From Helicoverpa zea (taxonomy: Eukaryota > Arthropoda > Insecta > Lepidoptera > Noctuidae), in NCBI RefSeq assembly GCF_022581195.2, contig NC_061456.1:13270501-13334500 (forward strand): 64,000 nucleotides of DNA, in the 5' to 3' direction. The position numbers and the translations under genes were made by a program. Below, in pieces: positions 38,786 through 49,000 of the stretch. Within the stretch, counting starts at the first letter, position 1. Each line of letters opens with the position of its first letter. Under the pieces are notes generated by a model. The model was not told the DNA's origin and did no database searches. It saw only the letters and a program-made list of their open reading frames with translations.

Positions 38786-39189
38786 GTAAACAAATTAGAC
38801 CCGGGCTCACAATTAACACGTTACACATTTTAGTGAAATAGATGATTCTCAAGAAAACATTATTTCAAGGCCTACATTATTTCAAGGTCTTGAAAACCTA
38901 TAACACTACGTTCTATCACCCTATAAACTAGCCCTATAAATTACCACATTCCTTCAAGGTCACATTAGCACCAACGTGATCAGCATAGTCCACATTCCTG
39001 CGGCATCTACTAACATATGTTGGTTGCCGGTATGTCTGTACTCGTTGCGACATTTGTCTGTACATGAGACATCCTGTCACGCGCGTTTTGTATGCATAGC
39101 TTGCATTTTCAGAAGTCTTTTGTTGAGAGGAAAATTCGTTACAATCTTGTAGATGTGCTTATAGTGAGACGATGGCAATCAATCGTACT
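38786..39189. other. No gene recognised
   Basis: AT-rich spacer without features. Confidence 0.5.
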
Positions 39190-39435
39190 GTATGTATGTA
39201 GGTAGGTAACATGTAGCTGAAGTGACGATGATATCCTCCTAGCCGATTGTAGGCTACGGCGACTGTTCTGATCTACGAAGATTAGCCAACTGCGCAGGAT
39301 ATATTATAGGGCACAAGCACTTGCTTGGACACAGGTCACTATTCTTTCACTCTCATAGCCCGATGGGACGGTAATCCGATACCACCGGAGAGATTCATGT
39401 GTGAGACCCATCGCGGTCTACAATGGGCCAAGATT
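39190..39435 (-). mobile_element. SINE (family of 23600), truncated
   Basis: Body motifs cctagccgattgtaggc, actgcgcaggatatattat, cactctcatagcccgatggg and acggtaatccgat match the 23600 copy. The 3' end on minus is ggaggatatcatcg, resembling a GATGAT-type tail. Confidence 0.8.
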
Positions 39436-40327
39436 GCTCCCTCATTAAGTGAACTCAGATCATACTGAACAAAAAAGCGGTCATGTATATTTTTAAAAGT
39501 ATTTTTCTGCTTAGGACTCTGCCTATTTACTAATATACAACTCCAGAAGTTTTGTACTTTTTCTTCTTCTTCCTCTTGCCCTGTTTATTTGGGTCGGCAC
39601 AATATGTCTTAATCTTCCATTTTCCCTTTGTTTTGTACTATGAACAAAATTTAAAAACACAACCTTTTAAAAATTTTGAAGATTTAAAAGTAAAGGTTTA
39701 CTAATAGGCTATTTTACAAGCATTTTGTATTCGGTACAAAAATATATTTTTTATTGATATTGAACTAATTTGCCGTGCCAAGGTCTACTAATGCTTGCTT
39801 GCTATACAAATCATGTGAATTTGGTATTTGTTGACACTTGAGCCACGCTTGCACAAGAGCATCCCGTGTTACGCATTCGATGCGATTATAGTTATTTACT
39901 ACGTTAATAATGTTGAATGTCAGTATGATTGTTTTATGAGTTTATTTTATTAAAACATTATGTTTTAATGTTTGTAATCTGCAGTTTAATTTATATAATT
40001 AATCTTTCATTATCTACGTGACTTTGTTATTACTAATGTAACAATCTTCTCCATTTGATGCCTTAAAGTAAATTTCGGTAAAATCTGTACCTACTTACTC
40101 AAGACTTTGATTATTTTTTTGTTTGTTTGAACATGCTAATCTTAAGAACTACTTACTAGAATGATTTGATTTCTGTCAGATAAGGCTATAGGCAATTTTT
40201 TTATTTAGGTGCTTGGAAAAGTTCCCGTCATTGAAACCGCTGACTGAAGCTAGTGTATTATAAACCATATGTGTGTAAAACATTTGCCGATATAATATTG
40301 ACCTCATTATTTTTAAAATCTCATATA
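39436..40327. other. AT-rich DNA with a small repeat fragment
   Basis: ttcttcctcttgccctg and tttgggtcggcacaatatgt at 39565-39610 look like the 3' part of a common moth interspersed repeat. No gene recognised. Confidence 0.45.
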
Positions 40328-40733
40328 CAGGGTGTGTCGTTCACAATCACATTAAATCCTATCGCATATACTTTATGATATTCTATGGCAAATTGTAAAA
40401 AAAATAACCTAATCCATTTAGTGGTTTAACCACAGGAATCATTTTTCGTTTTTATAATTTACAACATCATGTGTAAAGCAGAGATAAAGTTAGGAGTATT
40501 GAATGTTTTGATCAGTTGACAGCTGTCAGTTTTCAAGGGAGAATTTCAGTTGTTTGTAATGACTGACTTTTATATGGTGTTCTAATTTTCACACAATTTT
40601 ATTTTATTAACTTTGAAAAATGAATTATTTTATTTTTACGATTTTTTCTTCTTTCTTTGTTTTAATCGATATACATATATTAACCAGTATATTAACGCAT
40701 TTCATTGAATGTGATTGTGAACGACACACCCGA
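40328..40733. mobile_element. About 400-bp MITE with 24-bp inverted termini
   Basis: GGGTGTGTCGTTCACAATCA and four further bases (40330-40353) are exactly inverted at 40708-40731. ATA occurs just outside both ends (left 40325-40327, right 40733-40735). No transposase inside; the short ORF at 40620-40877 is AT-biased and crosses the right end, so it is not supported. Confidence 0.82.
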
Positions 40734-40735
40734 TA

Positions 40736-41073
40736 TTACAAACATTCTTTACCAAACTCGCACTTATCAAATTTATTTTTATTATCAAATTATCACATGA
40801 ATTCAAAGTCAAATTTTAAGTTTTGTCAATTTGTGTGTATGTGTGAATATAGTGTCAATGTTTTTATGTACTTGTAGTTCGTAAATAAATAACATTCAAG
40901 TACAGTTTGCACATAAAGGTATCAAACGACCCTTTTTATGACTTAATTAATTGTTTTAGCTATTAACACTTCTGCTGACGGTATTTGATTGAAGGTTTTA
41001 TTGATGAGTTTTGTAATAAATACGAAAATAGACCGAAATGAGTTTACCCGGATGCACCTAAATAGAAACTATT
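40736..41073. other. No gene recognised
   Basis: AT-rich spacer without features. Confidence 0.5.
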
Positions 41074-41083
41074 GCTTTAAATG

Positions 41084-41394
41084 GGGTACTGTTGCTTTTC
41101 TAAGATTGTATGTACTTTCTAAGTATATCTTAGACACCAATGACTGTGTTTCGGATGGCACGTTAAACTGTAGGTCCCGGCTGTCATTGAACATCCTTGT
41201 CAGTCGTTACGGGTAGTCAGAAGCCAGTAAGTCTGACACCAGTCTAACCAAGGGGTATTGGGTTACCCGGGTAACTGGGTTGAGGAGTTCAGGCAGGGCA
41301 GCCGCTTCTTGTAAAGCACTGGTACTCAGCTACATCCGGTTAGACTGGAAGCCGACCCCAACATAGTTGGGAAAAAGGCTCGGAGGATGATGAT
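41084..41394 (+). mobile_element. 5'-truncated SINE (family of 12010) with target duplication
   Basis: Matches the 12010 copy from its gtatgtactttctaag motif to ggaggatgatgat; the tRNA-like head is absent. GCTTTAAATG is duplicated at 41074-41083 and 41395-41404, so this truncated form inserted as such. Confidence 0.9.
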
Positions 41395-41404
41395 GCTTTA
41401 AATG

Positions 41405-42564
41405 TTGTGACCTGAGCCGCCTGCCAAACCCCCTTCTTATTCTGGTTGACTCTCTGGATCCTAACAAATCTCAAAGATGTGCAAATGACAGCAGGGACCC
41501 ACATTTATCGTGCTTTCAGAAACCTGAAAGGATGCTGTATTTATTCATATTTTATTCTTAGAATTCTAACCACATACCTACAGATGATTGCAATACTCAA
41601 TTAGGAAATCACACAGTAAGTATTTTTATTTCAAGTGTGACTTATTCAAATATATGCTACCACATCTTAAAATAATTAATCCTCAAGCAGGAAATTGAGC
41701 GTAACGTTATAAAAAACTGCTTATTTTTTCAGTTTCTTTATAATGCTAACACTTTTTTTTTCTAAAATCAATTCTAAACATCAGTAATACTTAATAGTAT
41801 CTAAATAATTTTAGTGATAATTCATTAATATTGTGTGATACCTGTTAGGTTTCTTTTGAAAAGTAAGTTGAAAAATGCATCGCGATGCATCAATATGTTA
41901 ATTACTGACGTATTTATTCTAAATGTAGATAATTAATTTACAAGGAAACGTTTACCTATGATGATCTTTAACAACAAAAGAAGAAGACATTAAAAATGCA
42001 TTTTATATCCATTCCTTATGATTTTAAATATTAATGGTCGTAAATTAGAATTTTAAATCAAATAAAAATGAGAATGGTATTTTATCAAAGAATCAATAAT
42101 CTAAAGAAGCAACAGTTTTTCTCTTGATTTTGTCGTAACTTTTTGCAATCTACCTGTCTGGAGGTTTTGATAAATTCTTCTTACACCCGAATAATAAAAA
42201 AAAATAATAATGTAGGCTATCCGACACCGAAAGATTTTCTGCCCTGGCTATAAAAATGTACAAATGATTTCAATTAAGAAACGAAAATGCGCGTACAAAA
42301 CAGCCAATACCCCGGGGGCAAGCTATTACAATATCTAATGATGAAGTTTAATAAATAATGGCACATTCCTCTAAGATTACAATTAAGCCTATATCTATAG
42401 GCAAACAGACAACGCCGCAGGCAGAAGCAAAAATAAATACATTCGTCAAAACCAACCGATTAAATCGCTCATCACTTAACAAATAATCGATAATCATCTC
42501 ATATCGAGTGACAGTATAATACTATTACGCCTACAAATAGATGTCATCACTATGTATCGAATAA
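41405..42564. other. AT-rich DNA without recognisable genes
   Basis: A short piece at 41480-41530 (caaatgacagcagggacccac) resembles a common moth repeat; otherwise nothing is recognised. Confidence 0.5.
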
Positions 42565-42799
42565 TCTATACATATAATAAATCTGTAAAAAAACTGTGTC
42601 TGTACATTGAATATATTAAAAAAATAATAATTGGGTGGGGTTTAGAAACAGTAATGGAGCACAACACCAAAAAAAAAAATTCTGTCTGTATGTCTGTATG
42701 TCTGTTTGTTTGTACACGCTAATCTTCCGAACTACTGAACGGATTTCAATGATTTTTTCTTTGTTGTATCATTATTAAGCCTGGTCAACATATAGGCTA

Positions 42800-43305
42800 T
42801 AATTTATCTTCGAAACTTGAAGACCTGATGCAGAACTCCAACAGACCAATAAAACTATAAGAGATACAAATATGGTGCCGTGGCAAAAATTGTTTCATTT
42901 GATGAGCATTTTCAGCTGAGATAATAAATTTTAAGATCTGGAACACCTGATGTGGAACCCCAAGAGCCCAGCTTCTCTGTACCATATACAGGTATGACGT
43001 TTTAGCAAAAGTTGTTCAATTTGATAAGCACTTTCTATTGACTTATACAAATTGAAGATCTAAAACATCTGATGTGGAACTCCAGGGGCCGAGCTAGACT
43101 ATAGCATATAGAGGTATGACGTTTTAGCAAAAGTTGTTCAATCTGATAAGCACCCTCTGTTGACTTATAAAAATTGAAGATGTAAAACACCTGATGTGGA
43201 ACTCCAGGAGCCCTGCTAGACTATATGAAGCATATGAAGATAATGACGTTTTAGCAAAAGTGGTTCAATCTGACAAGCACTCTCTATTGACGCATTTTTC
43301 TTTTC
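42800..43305. repeat. Four-copy tandem repeat of about 122 bp
   Basis: The landmark CCTGATG/TCTGATG recurs at 42823, 42946, 43068 and 43190, each followed by gaactcc/gaacccc and, about 65 bp later, gcaaaa(g/a)t(t/g)gtt. The first copy is the most diverged, the last three the most alike. It lies inside the Helitron-like 5' region. No coding potential recognised. Confidence 0.85.
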
Positions 43306-43475
43306 TCTCTCACACAAACAAATAATAACGAAGATACAACAACGCTTGAATTTCGTGTTAAGTCACTGCTTAGTACAAATTTTACATACCTAGACGTGGC
43401 GTCACGAGCCCCCGCTCTCTAACTTTGTTGCGTTATATTATATTATATCTCATTATTATTTTGTATGTCTCTTCC

Positions 43476-45390
43476 CTTGGTTTAGAGCCCGCTTAGCTGA
43501 CGAAGTGACAGGCGGGTTTTCACGTCGTTTCTTCATAAGCCCTAATGTCTAAACCAAGAGCTCTAAACCAAAATGCGGGCTCTAAACCAAGAGATCAACA
43601 AGCACGTACGACGCGACCTCCGGTGCTCCAATACTCTTGCCATTGAAAGAGCAATTGAGCTGAATCGGGGGTCAAAGGTGTTCGTACAATCTCTTGGAAG
43701 AAGCCACTTGACGAAGCTGACCACAACAAGTGGAGAAGTCGTTTCTTCGGTACCGGCAGTCCTTTCGGAAGTGGAAAATTTCTATGGCCGGTTATACGCA
43801 TCGCATGCATCTCGACCTGATCCCGGAAATGAGGATTCTAGAGCCACATTAACACGCCATTTCACCGAAGACCTGCCAGAAGTCAGCAGTGGCGAAATCG
43901 AGATCGCTCTGAGACAGCTCAAAAATGGAAAAGCCCCTGGCGAGGATGGCATTACAACAGAGCTATTAAAAGCAGGAGGAAACCCCTTACTGGGGGAGCT
44001 CCAGAAGCTTTTTAATGCCGTCCTGTTTGAAGGGAGAACTCCAGAGGCGTGGAGTAGGAGTGTTGTCGTCCTGTTCTTCAAAAAGGGAGACAAAACCCAG
44101 CTGAAGAACTATCGACCCATTTCCCTCCTAAGCCACGTCTATAAGCTGTTCTCAAGAGTGATCACGAACCGACTTGCGCGAAGACTCGACGAATTCCAAC
44201 CACCGGAGCAGGCTGGGTTTCGGAGCGGATACGGCACCATAGACCACATCCACACAGTGCGGCAGATTATACAGAAGACCGAAGAGTATAATCAGCCCCT
44301 GTGTCTAGCATTTGTGGACTATGAGAAGGCCTTTGACTCGGTTGAAATCTGGTCTGTTCTGGAGTCCCTGCAGCGTTGTCAAGTAGATTGGCGATACATC
44401 CAAGTGATGAGATGTCTCTACGAAGCCGCTACAATGTCCGTCCAAGTACAGAATCAGCAAACAAGGCCCATACCGTTGCATCGAGGAGTGAGACAAGGGG
44501 ATGTTATTTCCCCGAAACTGTTCACTAATGCAATGGAGGATATGTTCAAGACGCTGAACTGGAAAGGACGCGGCATCAACATCAATGGCGAACACATCTC
44601 TCACTTGCGATTTGCTGACGATATCGTCATCATGGCGGAAACGCTGCAGGACCTACAACAGATGCTGAACGACCTGGCTGAATCTTCTCTACGCATCGGC
44701 CTACGGATGAACTTGGACAAAACCAAGGTCATGTTCAATGAACATGTTCTACCGGAACCGATTGCGATACACGGCGCCGTTCTCGAAGTTGTTCGGAAAT
44801 ATGTATACCTCGGGCAGACATTGCAGTTAGGTAGAAACAACTTTGAGGACGAGGTGAATAGGAGAATTCAGTTGGGTTGGGCTGCATTTGGGAAGCTACG
44901 TCGAGTCCTAACATCGTCGATCCCACAGTGCCTAAAGACAAAAGTCTTCAATCAGTGCGTCCTACCTGTCATGACTTACGGAGCCGAAACGTGGACACTG
45001 TCGGTACGGCTGGTTCACAAGTTTAAAGTCGCTCAGCGGGCTATGGAAAGGGCTATGCTCGGCATTTCTCTGAGGGATCGCATCAGAAATGAGGTAATCC
45101 GTCAGAGAACCAAGGTCATCGACATAGCCCACCGAATCAGCAAGCTGAAGTGGCAGTGGGCTGGCCATATTAGCCGAAGAACCGATAACCGTTGGGGTAA
45201 ACGAGTTCTAGAGTGGAGACCACGCCTCGGCAAACGTAGTGTAGGACGTCCTCAGGCACGGTGGAGTGATGACTTGCGCAAGACGGCTGGCAGGAGCTGG
45301 ATGCGAGAAGCTGAAAATCGATCTCAGTGGCGTGCACTTGGAGAGGCCTATGTCCAGCAGTGGACTGCGATAGGCTGATGATGATGATGA
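43476..45390 (+). mobile_element. RTE-clade LINE, 5' truncated, with target duplication
   Basis: The unit ends in TGATGATGATGATG directly after the ORF, as RTE elements do. GTCTCTTCC (with an extra AT to its left) occurs at 43465-43475 and again at 45390-45400, a target duplication. The 5' 117 bp are odd: CTTGGTTTAGAGCCCGC at 43476-43492 is exactly inverted at 43576-43592, immediately before coding sequence starts. The endonuclease half of the LINE is missing. The copy is otherwise intact, so insertion was probably recent. Confidence 0.88.
43573..45378 (+). CDS. RTE-type reverse transcriptase, N-terminally truncated
   Basis: A 601-codon open frame encodes the reverse transcriptase half of an RTE-clade LINE polyprotein (full-length relatives are roughly 980 residues with an N-terminal AP endonuclease, absent here). 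Visible blocks are GKAPGEDGITTELLK (about 119-133), YRPISLLSHVYKL (180-192), QAGFRSGYGTIDHI (213-226), AFVDYEKAFDSV with catalytic D249, RGVRQGDVISPKLF (304-317) and RFADDIVIM with D349-D350. The C-terminal part includes MTYGAETWTL and WQWAGHISRR, typical of this clade. The ATG at 43573 probably lies in or next to the inverted-repeat junction and is not the natural start. The enzyme would prime on nicked target DNA; without the endonuclease this copy cannot act alone in the normal way. Confidence 0.93.
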   Translation: MRALNQEINKHVRRDLRCSNTLAIERAIELNRGSKVFVQSLGRSHLTKLTTTSGEVVSSVPAVLSEVENFYGRLYASHASRPDPGNEDSRATLTRHFTEDLPEVSSGEIEIALRQLKNGKAPGEDGITTELLKAGGNPLLGELQKLFNAVLFEGRTPEAWSRSVVVLFFKKGDKTQLKNYRPISLLSHVYKLFSRVITNRLARRLDEFQPPEQAGFRSGYGTIDHIHTVRQIIQKTEEYNQPLCLAFVDYEKAFDSVEIWSVLESLQRCQVDWRYIQVMRCLYEAATMSVQVQNQQTRPIPLHRGVRQGDVISPKLFTNAMEDMFKTLNWKGRGININGEHISHLRFADDIVIMAETLQDLQQMLNDLAESSLRIGLRMNLDKTKVMFNEHVLPEPIAIHGAVLEVVRKYVYLGQTLQLGRNNFEDEVNRRIQLGWAAFGKLRRVLTSSIPQCLKTKVFNQCVLPVMTYGAETWTLSVRLVHKFKVAQRAMERAMLGISLRDRIRNEVIRQRTKVIDIAHRISKLKWQWAGHISRRTDNRWGKRVLEWRPRLGKRSVGRPQARWSDDLRKTAGRSWMREAENRSQWRALGEAYVQQWTAIG

Positions 45391-45560
45391 TGTCTCTTCC
45401 AGACCTCGGGACTACAGAGTTCCGAATTTTTGGGAGGCAAACGTGGGGCCGAAGCCAACACGCTGAAGTCCTTTTGAGACAACTTTAATGAAATGGCGAC
45501 ACAAAACCGACGATTATCCTTTTATACACTATAGAAATGAATCCAAGGACAATCCCCGGT

Positions 45561-46977
45561 GGAGGTCGTTAAAAAATCAAATCAAATCAAATCATTTTTA
45601 TTCTCAGGCATCAAAGGCCCATAGATAAATACCTTAAAACTAGCATACATAATATGATATACAAAATTGTTAGTAAATAAAAACTTAAAACTATGTTAGT
45701 AGCACTTCACTTATGCACTAAGTCACTGTGCGGTCCTGTGGCACTTGTCCGCGGAAGCGACGGAACACCACGTCCTGTGGCCAGAAGTTTTCGTCCAAGA
45801 CGAGGTGCAGGAAACACGTCGGCACTCGCACCACGAACGCCTTGAAGTTGGCGTTATGGCGCGACTCCAGCAGCTGCACTCTCGGGGCGTACTTCAGCTT
45901 CTGACGCACGTACTCCACGATGTCCTCCGCCTTAGTGGTGTAGTATAGGCGGGAGATGTACACCGGGGTGTTCGGCTTGGCGGCACGAATTTTGATGTTT
46001 GGCTCAATAGGAGCCGTGCCGCAACGATTCTTGTTGTTTCGCTGACGGCGCTTCCTCCTTTGCACCGTAACGAACCCCTCATCGTCAGCCCGATTCTGTC
46101 CCTTTACTGGCACGGGTTTCTCCGTAGCATCAATTTTGCTACCGGTGACGCTAGCGTAGTCTCGACGTACATTTTGATGTTTCGTCGACGCTGCAGAAAC
46201 GAGCAGCTGATCGAGCGGTGTCGCGGCGGCGAGCGGAGGAGCCGCAGGGACGGGAGCGGGGTAGCGGGGCGCACGAGGCGCGCACTGTGCCGACTCAGCA
46301 TTCGGCGGTGACAGCGGCGATGGTGACAAAACTGCTGACGCGAAACTTGCACCCGATACATCGAGGCACGCTCCGCGCCGCATGTTTACGTTCGATGCAC
46401 CCACAGGTGACCCAGTTACAGTCACCGATTTACGCAACTCGTTAAGTTCGCTGCGCAAATCGGCGACTGTAATTTGGGATGCATCTAACTTCTTCTGTAC
46501 ATCCGCAAGACTTGCCTTTAGAAAGACGATGTCTTTCAGCAGGCTCGTAACGTCGACGTGGTCGAAGGTGACGGGCGGAAGCTTATTCAGATCCTTGGCC
46601 ACAAACGTCGGCACGTCGTCTGGATCGGTCTCCTTTAGCAGCGTGATGACATCTTGAATGCTCTTCTTTGTCCCGTCACGCCGTCGGGACACCATCTGGT
46701 CGCTCTTGTTGAGCAACCGGTACAGCAGCTGCTTTGCAGCAGCGACGTCATCCTCGCTGAAGTTCGTCGCGCAGATCTGGACAGCGGACACCTCGTCCAT
46801 CACGTCCAGCTTCTGCTGCAGGAACGCCAGCAGCTCATTCGCCACGAGTTGTTCACTCATAGCGATTAAAAAACAACTAGCAACGGCTTGCGCCGCGCTA
46901 AATTCTAATTTGTAATAAACAAATATACGCGTCAGCAGCACGACTGCATCGATTCACAGCTAGTACGAGAAAAAAAA
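45561..46977 (-). mobile_element. ORF1-only LINE derivative with 13-bp target duplication
   Basis: GACAATCCCCGGT lies at 45548-45560 and at 46978-46990, flanking a unit of about 1.4 kb. On minus it has a 5' UTR of about 115 nt, an intact ORF1, a 3' UTR of about 145 nt and a GATTT repeat tail (plus strand 45576-45594). No reverse transcriptase is present. The target duplication shows that this short form itself was inserted, as with mammalian HAL1 half-LINEs. Its tail resembles that of the LINE at 18395, a possible class of helper. Confidence 0.88.
45718..46860 (-). CDS. LINE ORF1 protein (RNA-binding, coiled coil), intact
   Basis: From the ATG at 46860 (MSEQLVANELL) the product is 380 residues; the frame is open further upstream (to 46941) but that stretch looks like 5' UTR. 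A helical N-terminal part is followed by a coiled coil (LLKDIVFLKASLADVQKKLD ... LRSELNELRKS), an Ala/Pro-rich linker, a basic stretch (RRKRRQRNNKN) and a C-terminal RRM-like region (VYISRLYYTTKAEDIVEYVR ... VVFRRFRG). Such proteins coat LINE RNA. I recognise this as the kind of ORF1 found with Jockey/CR1-group LINEs in moths. No stop or frameshift was seen, which is notable because the polymerase ORF is absent. Confidence 0.85.
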   Translation of the reverse strand: MSEQLVANELLAFLQQKLDVMDEVSAVQICATNFSEDDVAAAKQLLYRLLNKSDQMVSRRRDGTKKSIQDVITLLKETDPDDVPTFVAKDLNKLPPVTFDHVDVTSLLKDIVFLKASLADVQKKLDASQITVADLRSELNELRKSVTVTGSPVGASNVNMRRGACLDVSGASFASAVLSPSPLSPPNAESAQCAPRAPRYPAPVPAAPPLAAATPLDQLLVSAASTKHQNVRRDYASVTGSKIDATEKPVPVKGQNRADDEGFVTVQRRKRRQRNNKNRCGTAPIEPNIKIRAAKPNTPVYISRLYYTTKAEDIVEYVRQKLKYAPRVQLLESRHNANFKAFVVRVPTCFLHLVLDENFWPQDVVFRRFRGQVPQDRTVT

Positions 46978-47463
46978 GACAATCCCCGGTTCTGTGCTAA
47001 ACTATTGCTAACTATGGAGGAAAACTACTTGGGCCATTGTGATGGGATGTTAGTGGATGACAATGTTTTAGGTACATGTAAAAACGGCAGGTGGAGACTC
47101 GCCACCTCACTTACTGGGCCCCCGGGAACCAGTCACTGAATAGCAACAAGAGGGCAACAGGGACATGAGCGGCTGAAGGGTGAGGATAACTCGGCGGACT
47201 TTAAACGCAGATTACGCGCTCCCTGTGCTTACCATGAGGCACCTACCCTCCGAGCAAGGCTACTAATCCTGCTCTAGCGACGGCTCCACTCTGGACGGCC
47301 AAGCCAAGCCAGAGGCGTGAGACCTACCCCCGTCATGGTTCACTCCGACCGGCCGGAGATGGGGGACAGTATACACTCCCTGGAGAACTCAGTATACTTA
47401 TATAGCCCCGCGGGGTCGCTACTCCCCGTCATCAGCCTCAGATGTCCTGCGGTACCTATATCT

Positions 47464-47880
47464 CATTATTATTGTCGTTATTATCTCAAGAGCCTTTGTC
47501 CCAATTATGTTAGGGTCGACTTCCAGTCACGATGCAACTGAGTACCAGTGTTTTACAAGGAGCGACTGCCTATCTGACCTCCACAACCCGGTTACCCGCT
47601 CAACCCAACACCCCTTGGTAAGACTTACTGGCTTCTGACTACCCATAACGACTGCCAAGAATGGAATGTTCAATGACAGTCGGAACCTACAGTTTAACAT
47701 CCCCTCCAAATAACGGTCATTGGTATCCAAAATATACGTAGAAAGTACATACGAACTTAGAAAAGTTGCATTGGCAGGCACTTGCCAGACCTGGAATCAA
47801 AGACGCACGCTCATACTTAAGAGATTGGTTCTCTACCCACTAACCACCACGAATTCCACTAAGTCACCACGACTTTGTCA
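47464..47880 (-). mobile_element. tRNA-derived SINE (family of 12010)
   Basis: On minus, the head near 47875 (GTCGTGGTGACTTAGTGG) is followed by the same body as the 12010 copy (gtatgtactttc, cagaagccagtaagtct, cagtcgctccttgtaaaac) and ends in ggctcttgagataataacg with an ATAATAA-type tail near 47464. Diverged, with small insertions; no clean target duplication found. Confidence 0.85.
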
Positions 47881-48064
47881 TCTATTTAATGTTTTTTTAC
47901 GTAATATTTTTGCCACACACAACTTAAATGCGGACTAATTAGAATCACTACTTTTATCCCTATGTTCACGTCTATTGCGACTATTCAGATCTTTGATTTT
48001 GCTGACCCCGTAGTCGCTGGCATAAGGGACAGGATCCGCGTACGAAGTCGCGGACAGAAGCTAG

Positions 48065-48867
48065 TATCGAATATATTTGGAAGTAGAGGTCGCTACCGTG
48101 ACCTTTGCGGAAGCAAGGTCAACTGTTAGGCAAGGAGTCTGACAAAATTATAGTGTAAGAGCAAGTGCTCATTATGGTTGCATTGAATTCTGAATTGCTC
48201 TGTCTTATGTGTACCGAAGAATTTACACTTGAGGGCATTGAATACGGGTCAGTTTGCGTTTTCATATTAAAGGTTCAAAACATCATACCAAACGTGGTTT
48301 ATGATTGTTGGTTGGTGATGATTTTTACTTTTTACGGATTTTGGCGATTTAAATTCCTAGTGAATTGAGTAACTTATGTATAATTATTCAATTGTACTCC
48401 AACACTAGTTTCTAATGTGAAGAATATCTTTGAATACCTTGGTAACGAATTTTTTTGTAGAATTTAGTAAAAATAATTCATATTAAGTTACTAGTTGACG
48501 AAAGTTAAAAGAAGTCATTAAAATCATAATACCTATCTGGTATACTAAATGGCCGAATATAAAAAAATACATTATCATAACCCACCTGAATTAAATGCAA
48601 CTCAGTGTATTCTCCAAATATCATTAGCTTGTAATTTTAACAGATATCGGCTGAAGTGTTATGTTTTCTGTCAGTGCTTCTGAGAGCAATTGTTGACAAT
48701 TACTTGAGATACCATTGACGCATCACTAAGTTCTTTAGTGTATGGATAACTAGCTGTTGACCTGGTTTCTCACGCTTCTATAGATTTAATATGAATGATT
48801 TTCAGCCGATCTCCTAAAAAGTAGGAAGTTTATCAATTCGGATGTCTGTATTTTTCTTTTTACGTAC
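48065..48867. other. No gene recognised
   Basis: AT-rich. The open frame at 48165-48368 shows no domain and is not supported. Confidence 0.5.
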
Positions 48868-49000
48868 GACTAGCAATTTTCCCGCGGCTTCACCCGCGTC
48901 CTGTGAGAACCACTGAACGTACTTGGATAAAATATAGCCCTTATTACTCGGGAAGTGAAGCTTTCCAACAGTGAAAGAATTTTTGAAGTAAAAGCCTTAA
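48868..49000 (-). mobile_element. Helitron 3' end, minus orientation
   Basis: On plus the sequence is ACTAGCAATTTTCCCGCGGC followed by ttcacccgcg. Read on minus this is a hairpin (CGCGG-gtgaag-CCGCG), then GGAAAATTG and CTAG|T, the Helitron terminal signature. Inward motifs (tatattttatcc, ttctttcactgttggaaag) match 31080-31195. Confidence 0.82.

Larger units (their letters stand above)
45391..47463 (+). mobile_element. Unclassified moth repeat, split by the ORF1-only element
   Basis: 45401-45560 and 46991-47463 read as one continuous repeat once the ORF1-only element is removed: aggcaaacgtggggccgaag, then ggcgacacaaaaccgacg, aatccccggt, tggagactcgccacctc, gaggcacctaccctccgagc and gcctcagatgtcctgcgg. 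I recall this GC-richer sequence as common in moth genomes, but cannot name its class. It probably continues left of the RTE (43380-43475, with gacgtggcgtcacgag) and is part of the Helitron body. Confidence 0.6.
42565..48064 (+). mobile_element. Probable Helitron enlarged by nested insertions
   Basis: The left end reads A|TCTATACATATAATAAATCT (A at 42564), the form of lepidopteran Helitron 5' ends, followed by the typical tctgtctg... and ctactgaacggattt motifs. The right end has a hairpin (CCGCG ... CGCGG, about 48035-48052) and then CTAG|T (48061-48065), the Helitron 3' signature. Between them lie a four-copy tandem repeat, the RTE LINE, the ORF1-only retroelement and a SINE. No Rep/helicase ORF is present, so it is non-autonomous. 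The two ends belonging to one element is my inference; they could come from two. Confidence 0.55.

Noticed and set aside
40620..40877. 85-codon frame MNYFIFTIFSS...
   Set aside because: Starts inside the MITE and crosses its right end; phenylalanine/isoleucine-rich composition is typical of AT-rich noncoding DNA.
45745..46915. Several plus-strand open frames of 60-91 codons
   Set aside because: They lie opposite the intact LINE ORF1 on minus and are its shadows.
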